Assembly (NCBI GenBank): GCA_028868335.1
Contig: JAGWUU010000225.1
Location: forward strand, 1 to 5,063
From: Sphingomonadales bacterium
GTDB lineage: Bacteria > Pseudomonadota > Alphaproteobacteria > Sphingomonadales > Sphingomonadaceae
Reading direction: 5' to 3'
Length of the DNA: 5,063 nucleotides
A model generated the notes under the pieces. That model was not told the origin of the DNA. It did not search any database and worked only from the letters and a program-made list of their open reading frames with translations. The position numbers and the translations under genes were made by a program. This document shows, in pieces, positions 1 through 5,063 of this stretch. Every line of letters starts with the position of its first letter. Within the stretch, counting starts at the first letter, position 1.

Positions 1-534
1 GGCCATGTCGGCAAGGGTGCCGCCCGGTTCGATCTGGCAAAGTTGCAAAATCTCAACGGTCATTACCTGCGGGAAGCGGACGATGTGCGCCTCGCCGCGC
101 TGGTCGCCCCACGCATGAGCGGCACGGTCGATCTCGATCTGCTGACCCGCGCCATGCCGGTGCTGAAGGTGCGCGCCAAGGATCTCAACGAACTGGCGGC
201 TGGCGCGGCCTTCCTCTTCGCGACCAGACCGCTCGCGATGGAAGCCAAGGCCGAAGCACTGCTGACCGCCGAATCGCGCGAGTTGCTGGGTAAAATATCG
301 GCCCGGCTGGCCGTTCTCGGTGAATGGACCATCGAAGGGCTGGAAACCTCTCTCAAGGCGATGGCCGAAGAGCGCGGGCTTGGACTTGGAAAGCTTGCCC
401 AGCCGCTGCGGGCTGCGCTAACAGGTCAAACGACCTCCCCGGGAATTTTCGACGTTTTGGTTCTGCTAGGACAGGACGAAAGCCTTGCGCGTATCGACGC
501 GCAGGCGATCACCGCCGACGCACGATCAGCTTGA
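1..534 (+). CDS. gltX: Glutamyl-tRNA synthetase, C-terminal part (5' end outside window)
   Basis: The reading frame is open from base 1 to the TGA at 532-534 and gives 177 residues; the start lies upstream of the window. The visible part matches the end of a class I glutamyl-tRNA synthetase, the cytoplasmic enzyme that charges tRNA(Glu) with glutamate using ATP. Recognisable stretches are FDLAKLQNLNGHYLR near residues 10-24, just after the KMSKS-loop region, and the helical anticodon-binding domain ending in EWTIEGLETSLKA, GKLAQPLRAALTG and SPGIFDVLVLLG (about 105-158). The class I HIGH and KMSKS signatures would lie upstream and cannot be checked. Many alphaproteobacteria lack GlnRS and have two GltX paralogues, one often non-discriminating; this fragment cannot tell which one it is. 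The stop lies 13 bases before gltA, so the two genes are probably co-transcribed. A TTG at 43 could be read as a start but falls inside the conserved domain, so I treat the gene as partial. Confidence 0.93.
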   Translation, partial: GHVGKGAARFDLAKLQNLNGHYLREADDVRLAALVAPRMSGTVDLDLLTRAMPVLKVRAKDLNELAAGAAFLFATRPLAMEAKAEALLTAESRELLGKISARLAVLGEWTIEGLETSLKAMAEERGLGLGKLAQPLRAALTGQTTSPGIFDVLVLLGQDESLARIDAQAITADARSA

Positions 535-538
535 GGAG
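533..538 (+). promoter_or_regulatory. Ribosome binding site of gltA
   Basis: GAGGAG lies 9 bases before the GTG at 548 and overlaps the TGA of gltX (532-534). It is the best Shine-Dalgarno match in the area and settles the choice of the GTG start. Because it straddles the gltX stop codon, terminating ribosomes could help initiate gltA translation; that coupling is inference. Confidence 0.8.
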
Positions 539-547
539 TAAGACAAG

Positions 548-1831
548 GTGAGCAATTCCGCGAAACTCTCCACCGGTGGCAAGGACCTCGAATATCCGGT
601 TCTGTCCGGAACCGTCGGCCCCGAAGTCATCGACATCCGCAAGCTCTATGGCCAGACCGGGCAGTTCACGTTCGATCCGGGCTTTACCAGCACGGCAAGC
701 TGCGAAAGCGCGATCACCTATATCGATGGTGACGAAGGCGTGCTGCTGCATCGCGGCTATCCGATCGGCCAGCTTGCCGAACACTCGAGCTTCATGGAAA
801 CGAGCTACCTGCTGCTCAACGGTGAATTGCCGAGCACGAGCGAACTGGCCGACTTCACCCGCACGATCAGCCGCCACACCATGCTGCATGAGCAGCTCGC
901 CACGTTCTATCGCGGCTTCCGCCGTGACGCCCACCCGATGGCGATCATGTGCGGGGTGGTTGGAGCATTGTCAGCGTTCTACCACGATTCAACCGACATT
1001 TCCGATCCGCTGCACCGCAAGATCAGCTCGCACCGCCTGATCGCCAAGATGCCGACGATTGCGGCCATGGCCTACAAGTATTCGGTCGGCCAGCCGTTCA
1101 TGTACCCCGACAACAGCCTGTCCTACACCGGCAATTTCCTTCGGATGACCTTCGGCGTTCCAGCCGAGAAGTACGAGGTAATCCCGGCAGTCGAAAAGGC
1201 GATGGACCGGATCTTCATCCTCCACGCCGACCACGAGCAGAATGCCTCGACCAGCACGGTGCGCCTTGCCGGCTCGTCGGGCGCCAATCCCTTTGCCTGC
1301 ATTGCGGCGGGAATTGCCTGCCTGTGGGGGCCGGCGCATGGCGGCGCGAATGAGGCGGCGCTCAACATGCTCAAGGAAATCGGCACGCCGGACAAGATTC
1401 CGCATTACATCGCGCGCGCCAAGGACAAGAACGATCCGTTCCGCCTGATGGGCTTCGGCCACCGCGTTTACAAGAACTACGACCCGCGCGCGACGGTGAT
1501 GCAGTCCACAGTGCGCGAAGTGTTCGACGCGCTCAAGGTCAACGATCCGCTGTTCGAAACCGCGCTGGAACTTGAGCACATCGCGCTCAACGATCCCTAC
1601 TTCATCGACAAGAAGCTTTTCCCCAACGTCGACTTCTATTCGGGGATCATCCTCTCTGCGATCGGTTTCCCGACGACGATGTTCACCGTGCTGTTCGCCC
1701 TTGCCCGCACCGTCGGCTGGGTGGCGCAGTGGAACGAGATGATTTCCGATCCCAACCAGAAGATCGGTCGTCCGCGCCAGCTCTACACCGGGTCGACCGA
1801 ACGCGACTACGTTCCGCTCGACAAGCGCTGA
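548..1831 (+). CDS. gltA: Citrate synthase (type II, Gram-negative hexameric type)
   Basis: Condenses acetyl-CoA and oxaloacetate to citrate, the first TCA-cycle step, in the cytoplasm. The 427 residues match the length of E. coli GltA and align nearly end to end from memory. The catalytic triad is intact: His264 in GPAHGGANE, His305 in GFGHRVYK and Asp362 in NVDFYSG. Substrate-binding arginines are in YDPRA (314), ALARTVGW (387) and GRPRQLYTG (408). The N-terminal domain typical of the NADH-regulated form is present (FDPGFTSTASCES, DGDEGVLLHRGYPI). Several residues of the E. coli NADH pocket are kept (Arg109-His110-Thr111, Tyr145, Arg163, Lys167, Gln182, Asn189), but E. coli Thr204 and Cys206 are Val and Ala here. 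The GTG start is chosen for its Shine-Dalgarno and because MSNSAKLSTGGK is the expected N-terminus. It lies 13 bases after gltX and is probably transcribed with it. No internal promoter could be identified with confidence. Confidence 0.98.
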   Translation: MSNSAKLSTGGKDLEYPVLSGTVGPEVIDIRKLYGQTGQFTFDPGFTSTASCESAITYIDGDEGVLLHRGYPIGQLAEHSSFMETSYLLLNGELPSTSELADFTRTISRHTMLHEQLATFYRGFRRDAHPMAIMCGVVGALSAFYHDSTDISDPLHRKISSHRLIAKMPTIAAMAYKYSVGQPFMYPDNSLSYTGNFLRMTFGVPAEKYEVIPAVEKAMDRIFILHADHEQNASTSTVRLAGSSGANPFACIAAGIACLWGPAHGGANEAALNMLKEIGTPDKIPHYIARAKDKNDPFRLMGFGHRVYKNYDPRATVMQSTVREVFDALKVNDPLFETALELEHIALNDPYFIDKKLFPNVDFYSGIILSAIGFPTTMFTVLFALARTVGWVAQWNEMISDPNQKIGRPRQLYTGSTERDYVPLDKR

Positions 1832-1850
1832 ACGCCGCCGCATGATCCTT

Positions 1851-1881
1851 CCGAAGGCTCCGCAACGAACGGGGCCTTTGG
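1851..1881 (+). other. Hairpin between gltA and the small membrane-protein gene
   Basis: A 12-bp stem (1851-1862 with 1870-1881) closes a 7-base loop, CAACGAA (1863-1869). The 9-bp core is AAGGCTCCG paired with CGGGGCCTT, with one G-U pair; the outer three pairs include another G-U. No run of T follows, so it is not a standard intrinsic terminator. Its right arm runs directly into the GGGGGAGA Shine-Dalgarno (1880-1887) of the next gene. It may stabilise the gltA mRNA 3' end, give partial termination, or limit translation of the downstream gene; the sequence does not decide between these. Confidence 0.45.
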
Positions 1882-1894
1882 GGGAGATCGTGCA

Positions 1895-2107
1895 ATGGCA
1901 ATCCTGAGACCCATACTGCTTGTGATCGGCACGCTTGCCGTGCTGAACGGATTGCTGTGGACCGGTCAGGGCCTCGGCCTGATCATGTGGCCGAAGTCCA
2001 GCTTCATGCTTGGTGAACGGCAGTGGGCAATCTACGGTTCAATCACCGCTCTCGCCGGTTTTCTGCTCGTCTGGCTCGGTTCCCGTAACCGGGGCGGCGG
2101 CGAGTAG
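1895..2107 (+). CDS. Small two-helix inner-membrane protein of unknown function
   Basis: A 70-residue protein with two hydrophobic segments, about 5-24 (PILLVIGTLAVLNGLLWTGQ) and 45-62 (AIYGSITALAGFLLVWLG). They are joined by a short loop, LIMWPKSSFMLGERQW, and followed by an Arg-rich end (SRNRGGGE). By the positive-inside rule that end probably faces the cytoplasm. The ATG at 1895 is preceded by a good Shine-Dalgarno, GGGAG at 1882-1886 with 8-base spacing. The WTGQGLGLI...SSFM...RQWAIYG pattern recalls small uncharacterised membrane proteins of proteobacteria, but I cannot name a family. It starts 63 bases after gltA on the same strand, with a hairpin between, so read-through from gltA is possible. 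The last 22 codons overlap the convergent kinase-like gene, exactly codon over codon. Function unknown; I would not infer a link to citrate synthase from position alone. Confidence 0.8.
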   Translation: MAILRPILLVIGTLAVLNGLLWTGQGLGLIMWPKSSFMLGERQWAIYGSITALAGFLLVWLGSRNRGGGE

Positions 2108-3475
2108 ATCGGCCGGCACATCGAGGGTGAAACGCGCGCCCTGCCCTGGTGCGCTTTCTACGGTCAGTTCGCCCCCCATCGCTCGCGCGAGACGGCGCGA
2201 TATGTAGAGGCCAAGCCCTGACCCGCTCTCGTCGCTGCGACCAAGACGCTCAAACTTCTCGAATACACGCGCCTGCTGATCTTCGCTTAACCCTGGGCCC
2301 TGATCGGCCACGATCACTCTCGCCCGCGAACCCGCTGGTTCGAGCCGTATCCACACCTGCGACTTGTCCGGCGCATAGCGTATCGCGTTGCCGACAAGAT
2401 TAAGCAGTATCTGTAGCACGCGGCGGAACTCGGCGATTGCCGGAAGATGCTCACCCAGGCGCGGCGCATCAATCGATATGCCGCGCTCCTGAGCGCGAAC
2501 GGCGAGGATTCCCGCAGCCCGTCGGCCTACGTCCGCAAGGTCAATCCGATCGGGAGCTGTGTTGAAGTCTTCCGCCTCGACCACTTCGAGATCGGCAAGA
2601 TCCTCGACCAACGAAAGAAGATGCTGGCCTGCCGCGGCAATGTCGGCCGCATACTGGCTGTATTCCTCCGCGAGCGGCCCGGCCATGCGGGTGCGAATGG
2701 TTTCCGCGTTGGCGATGATCCGGGCGATCGGCTGACGCAGCACCGGCGCGATGTCACGCCCGACAAGGCCCGGCCCGTTCTGAGGCAGCACGGGCGGACC
2801 TGCGCCGCGGATCGGTTCGGGCGGCGGCAGGGGAGCATCGGCGGTGAAGCACAGTTCAAATCCCGCAGGCTCTCTTCCCGGTACTTCCTGGGGCAACAGG
2901 GCTGCGCGCCATATCCGCTCCGACCCTTCGACCCGCACGGTAGCTCCATCGAGCAGCCGCCAGTGCAAAGGCTGACGATGACTGTTGCCTTCGAGCACGA
3001 CAAAATCGGTCCACGGCCTGCCGACGCCCGCCCGCATCACCGCCGCGAGGCTGGAAAGGTCGCTCGCGCCAGTCTCCACCGTAAGGACATTTTGCTGAGC
3101 ATCGAGCAGTGCCGTAAGCTCTGCAAGATCGCGCTCTATGGCCGAGCGGTGCGCCGTTACTTGAGCCGGATCCTCAGGCAGCAGCGGGACCGCCTGCCAT
3201 GACCGGACGGTCAACGAAGTGCCGCCTTCATGGGGCTCGACCTCGATCCACGCCGAGATCGCATCGCGCCCGTCGTTGGCGCGGATGGTCCGGCCCAACT
3301 TGAGGCCATAGGCCCGCGCCTTGCGAACCAGTTCAAGCAACGAAGGGACGGCGATGGTGCCGGGAATCTCCCCGCCGCACCGCATCTGCAATCCGGCCAG
3401 CGGTTCATCGGCCGCGACCAGCCTGTCATCGGCGTCGCTTTGCGCCTGGGCAAGGGAAGTCGCGGTCGAGAGCAC
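2039..3475 (-). CDS. Histidine-kinase-like protein with intact ATPase domain but no H-box histidine
   Basis: A 478-residue protein with no membrane helix, so probably a cytoplasmic signalling protein. Residues 1-100 are an unassigned N-terminal domain, about 105-135 a likely coiled coil (HRSAIERDLAELTALLDAQQ), and about 140-215 possibly PAS-like. Residues 240-300 are a DHp-type two-helix hairpin. Residues 346-455 form a HATPase_c domain with all boxes: N box LLNLVGNAIRYAP (357-369), G1 DQGPGL (391-396), F box VFEKFER (404-410), G2 GSGLGL (418-423) and G3 GQGARF (444-449). At the H box, where kinases read SHELRTPL, it reads APVLRQPI: the phosphate-accepting His is Pro244 (codon CCG, bases 2746-2744). 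ATP binding is therefore likely, but ordinary His autophosphorylation is not. The start is GTG, two bases after the stop of the upstream gene and with no Shine-Dalgarno, suggesting translational coupling. The last 23 residues are a polar acidic tail beyond the ATPase domain and overlap the convergent gene. A dedicated response regulator is not visible here. Confidence 0.85.
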   Translation of the reverse strand: MLSTATSLAQAQSDADDRLVAADEPLAGLQMRCGGEIPGTIAVPSLLELVRKARAYGLKLGRTIRANDGRDAISAWIEVEPHEGGTSLTVRSWQAVPLLPEDPAQVTAHRSAIERDLAELTALLDAQQNVLTVETGASDLSSLAAVMRAGVGRPWTDFVVLEGNSHRQPLHWRLLDGATVRVEGSERIWRAALLPQEVPGREPAGFELCFTADAPLPPPEPIRGAGPPVLPQNGPGLVGRDIAPVLRQPIARIIANAETIRTRMAGPLAEEYSQYAADIAAAGQHLLSLVEDLADLEVVEAEDFNTAPDRIDLADVGRRAAGILAVRAQERGISIDAPRLGEHLPAIAEFRRVLQILLNLVGNAIRYAPDKSQVWIRLEPAGSRARVIVADQGPGLSEDQQARVFEKFERLGRSDESGSGLGLYISRRLARAMGGELTVESAPGQGARFTLDVPADLLAAAPVTGTEPDEQKTGESGD

Positions 3476-3480
3476 CGTTA
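3473..3480 (-). promoter_or_regulatory. Stop/start junction suggesting translational coupling
   Basis: Read on the minus strand the junction is TAA-CG-GTG: the stop of the 322-residue protein (3480-3478), two bases, then the GTG start of the kinase-like protein (3475-3473). The 20 bases before the GTG hold no purine-rich Shine-Dalgarno. Re-initiation by ribosomes ending the upstream gene is the simplest explanation. A later start, such as the ATG at codon 31 (3385-3383), cannot be excluded. Confidence 0.5.
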
Positions 3481-4446
3481 GGCGCCCGGCAGGATGGTCG
3501 ACCGGGCCAGAAGCGCCGCGGCGCGATCGGCGCCGAGTTGATCGAAGTCACCGGGCATGGCGACGTCAGGATGAAGCGAAACGAACTGCTCCTCCACTGC
3601 GGACGGCTTGAGCCCCGCCGCCCGCAATGACAGGGCAAGCCGCGCAAGCTGCCCATCGGTGGTGGCGAGAATCGCAAGGTCGCGGTCCTGCCCCGAAACG
3701 AGCGCCAGCGCGCTTGTGAAGATGGCAACGCCGGCATGTGTCACCGACAGCGCTGCGGTTGCGCCGCCGCCCATGGCCGTGACGAGCCGGGCGATTATCC
3801 CGATCCGGCTGCGGCCTTCATCGTAGCGCGCGCGGATCGCTGCTTCGGCTTCACGTGATTTCGCCTCGGTGTCGGCATCGCCTGCGGCATGGGCGCGCAG
3901 TGCGACCAGCATGACGTGGAGCAAATCGCCCGGCAACTCGACCAACGGCAATTTCATCCTGCGCTGCGCCTGAATGAAACGCGCTTGCGATGCGAGAAGC
4001 GCCATGCTTGCCGTCGCGGTCGCATTGTCGGGCGATGCGATGAGCGCCTGGAGCAATGGCGACAGCACCGGATCAAGCGCGAGGCGGGCGTGAACCCGTT
4101 CGGTCAATTGCCATTCGAGCGCCAGCGCGTGACAGTGCGTCAACAGCGCCGGATGCACGACGAACGAAGCAATCAATGCTTCCACTTCATCGCGATCATG
4201 CTCGCGCACATCGGCATTCCCGGCCGCCGTGGAAAGTTCATCAAGCAACTGGCGGGCAAGATCGGAGGTCATGCCGCGAACGCGGGCGATAATCTCATCG
4301 CTGAACACCGATTGCTCGTCGCTCGCCAGCAGGTGACGCAAAATCGGGCCGTAGGAAACAAGCGCCGAATCGCCGCTGGCCAATTCATCGCGCAGGACGT
4401 CCTCGACGTTCACGCCGGTCGCGATCGGGGCAAGTGTTTCGATCAT
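3478..4446 (-). CDS. Unrecognised alpha-helical protein encoded directly upstream of the kinase-like gene
   Basis: A 322-residue protein that I cannot assign with confidence. It is rich in Ala, Leu and Arg and looks almost wholly helical, with repeated segments of the type LLASDEQSVFSDEIIARVRG (39-58), HPALLTHCHALALEWQLTERVHARL (98-122) and LDPVLSPLLQALIASPD (124-140). There is no signal peptide. A moderately hydrophobic stretch at 229-250 (ATAALSVTHAGVAIFTSALALV) is followed by DRDLAILATTDGQLARLALSLRAAGL (254-279). That C-terminal pattern distantly recalls alphaproteobacterial DUF2336 proteins as I remember them; treat this as a weak lead. The ATG at 4446 has only a poor, very close AAGGG in front, but no better start is visible. 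It begins 23 bases after the membrane-protein gene and ends two bases before the kinase-like gene, so all three probably form one operon. A role as sensor or partner of the kinase-like protein is inference from position. Confidence 0.82.
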   Translation of the reverse strand: MIETLAPIATGVNVEDVLRDELASGDSALVSYGPILRHLLASDEQSVFSDEIIARVRGMTSDLARQLLDELSTAAGNADVREHDRDEVEALIASFVVHPALLTHCHALALEWQLTERVHARLALDPVLSPLLQALIASPDNATATASMALLASQARFIQAQRRMKLPLVELPGDLLHVMLVALRAHAAGDADTEAKSREAEAAIRARYDEGRSRIGIIARLVTAMGGGATAALSVTHAGVAIFTSALALVSGQDRDLAILATTDGQLARLALSLRAAGLKPSAVEEQFVSLHPDVAMPGDFDQLGADRAAALLARSTILPGA

Positions 4447-4469
4447 GCCCTTGCCATAGCCGATTTTGG

Positions 4470-5063
4470 TTAAGCTCGCGTTAGCCGCTTTGACAGGCCC
4501 GGAAGCGCGATTCCGGCCAAGGCCGCCAAAATTGCGACGCCGTGAATTACCTCACTCCCCTTGCCGCTGGCAACCGCCAACGCCATGCCCAGCGCCAGAA
4601 GCGCCCGGTCATCCAGCCACGCGGCCCACCGCCCGCGCAGAATGCGTGCCAACATCCGCAACAGAACGACCAGCATGAACGGCGGAAAGAAGCGATCCGG
4701 CATCGGTTGCCACGGCGCGGCACTGACCGCCCACCCGGCCAACCCTATGATCACCGCGTCAAGAAACAGCCCATAGGCATAGGTCTGAGCCAGCATGCGC
4801 GACAACGGTTGCGACGGATCGCCATCGATTCGCCCCAGCAGTTCCGATGCCTCGCGAAGAATCCAGCCGAAAGCGCACAGGATCAGCCCGGTCCCAATCA
4901 TTTTCAGCCAGCCTGCGCCAAGCGCCATTACGCCCAGAACACCGGCCGCAATTGCCAGATGCGTCGCCCCGCTCCCGGCATGCAGCAGCGAGGGGCCGAA
5001 GCGTCGCACCGCGAACAAGGCGATGGCCCGCGACGGACCAAGCGGCGCATCGTCGCGCGTGCG
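4470..5063 (-). CDS. Multi-pass inner-membrane protein, C-terminal part (5' end outside window)
   Basis: The frame is open from the right edge of the window to the TAA at 4472-4470, giving 197 visible residues; the true start is probably beyond 5063. A TTG at 5018-5016 is possible, but the frame continues upstream of it (RTRDDAPLGPSRAIA) with no stop. Counting from that TTG, about six hydrophobic segments are seen: 20-37, 40-57, 83-100, 109-126, 139-152 and 157-175. Between the second and third lies GRIDGDPSQ...GLFLDAVIIG. This resembles the D-x2-D-G-x2-A-R...G-x3-D-x3-D motif of CDP-alcohol phosphatidyltransferases in position and topology, but keeps only Asp65-Gly66 and Gly83-x3-Asp87. The first and last motif aspartates are Gly62 and Ile91, and the Ala-Arg pair is Ser-Gln. 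I would call it a membrane protein of unknown function, possibly a decayed relative of that family. It is first in the visible minus-strand operon, 23 bases before the next gene. Confidence 0.75.
   Translation of the reverse strand, partial: RTRDDAPLGPSRAIALFAVRRFGPSLLHAGSGATHLAIAAGVLGVMALGAGWLKMIGTGLILCAFGWILREASELLGRIDGDPSQPLSRMLAQTYAYGLFLDAVIIGLAGWAVSAAPWQPMPDRFFPPFMLVVLLRMLARILRGRWAAWLDDRALLALGMALAVASGKGSEVIHGVAILAALAGIALPGLSKRLTRA

Noticed and set aside
430..530. Possible gltA promoter inside the end of gltX
   Set aside because: Only loose -35/-10-like matches are visible around TTTTGG and GCTAGG, with no convincing spacing. I could not support a promoter.
509..934. A 141-codon open frame on the minus strand across the start of gltA
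   Set aside because: It overlaps the gltX end and the conserved N-terminal domain of GltA on the other strand and has no own ribosome binding site or domain.
989..1843. A 284-codon open frame on the minus strand opposite gltA
   Set aside because: It lies wholly opposite a strongly conserved citrate synthase gene. Its product is Arg/Val/Glu-rich with no domain, which is typical of an antisense shadow in high-GC DNA.
2075..2093. Small 7-bp hairpin near the convergent 3' ends, considered as a bidirectional terminator
   Set aside because: The stem is short, includes a G-U pair, lies inside both coding regions and has no T tract on either strand.
2447..3202. A 251-codon open frame on the plus strand opposite the kinase-like gene
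   Set aside because: The minus strand encodes clear ATPase boxes throughout this region. The plus-strand product has no recognisable motif and a biased composition.
3889..4473. A 194-codon open frame on the plus strand opposite the 322-residue protein
   Set aside because: The minus-strand frame is longer, fits the operon spacing and has protein-like helical composition. The plus-strand product is rich in Arg, Gln and His and looks like a shadow.

Overview
The window looks like ordinary chromosome of a high-GC alphaproteobacterium, most likely a sphingomonad (Novosphingobium/Erythrobacter-like). This rests on the style of the citrate synthase and glutamyl-tRNA synthetase sequences and on the gltX-gltA order as I remember it from that group. 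No database search was possible. I see no mobile element, tRNA, rRNA or CRISPR array, and coding density is very high.

Layout: the plus strand carries the 3' end of gltX (1-534), citrate synthase gltA (548-1831) and a 70-residue two-helix membrane protein (1895-2107). The minus strand carries three genes read towards them. A multi-pass membrane protein enters from beyond the right edge (5063-4470). It is followed by an unrecognised 322-residue helical protein (4446-3478) and a 478-residue histidine-kinase-like protein (3475-2039). The two gene groups converge, and the kinase-like gene and the small membrane-protein gene overlap tail to tail by 69 bases. The gaps between genes are 13, 63, 23 and 2 bases, so nothing longer than 300 bases is non-coding.

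The plus-strand genes are core metabolism: charging of tRNA(Glu), and entry of acetyl-CoA into the TCA cycle. The minus-strand group looks like a small signalling or envelope operon. Its most striking member is the kinase-like protein. Its ATP-binding domain keeps all the usual boxes, but the dimerisation helix has proline where the phosphate-accepting histidine should be. It is either a degenerate kinase or a signalling ATPase/scaffold. The 322-residue protein directly upstream, whose stop codon lies two bases before the kinase start, is the natural candidate partner. The membrane protein has a faint resemblance to CDP-alcohol phosphatidyltransferases with a broken motif.
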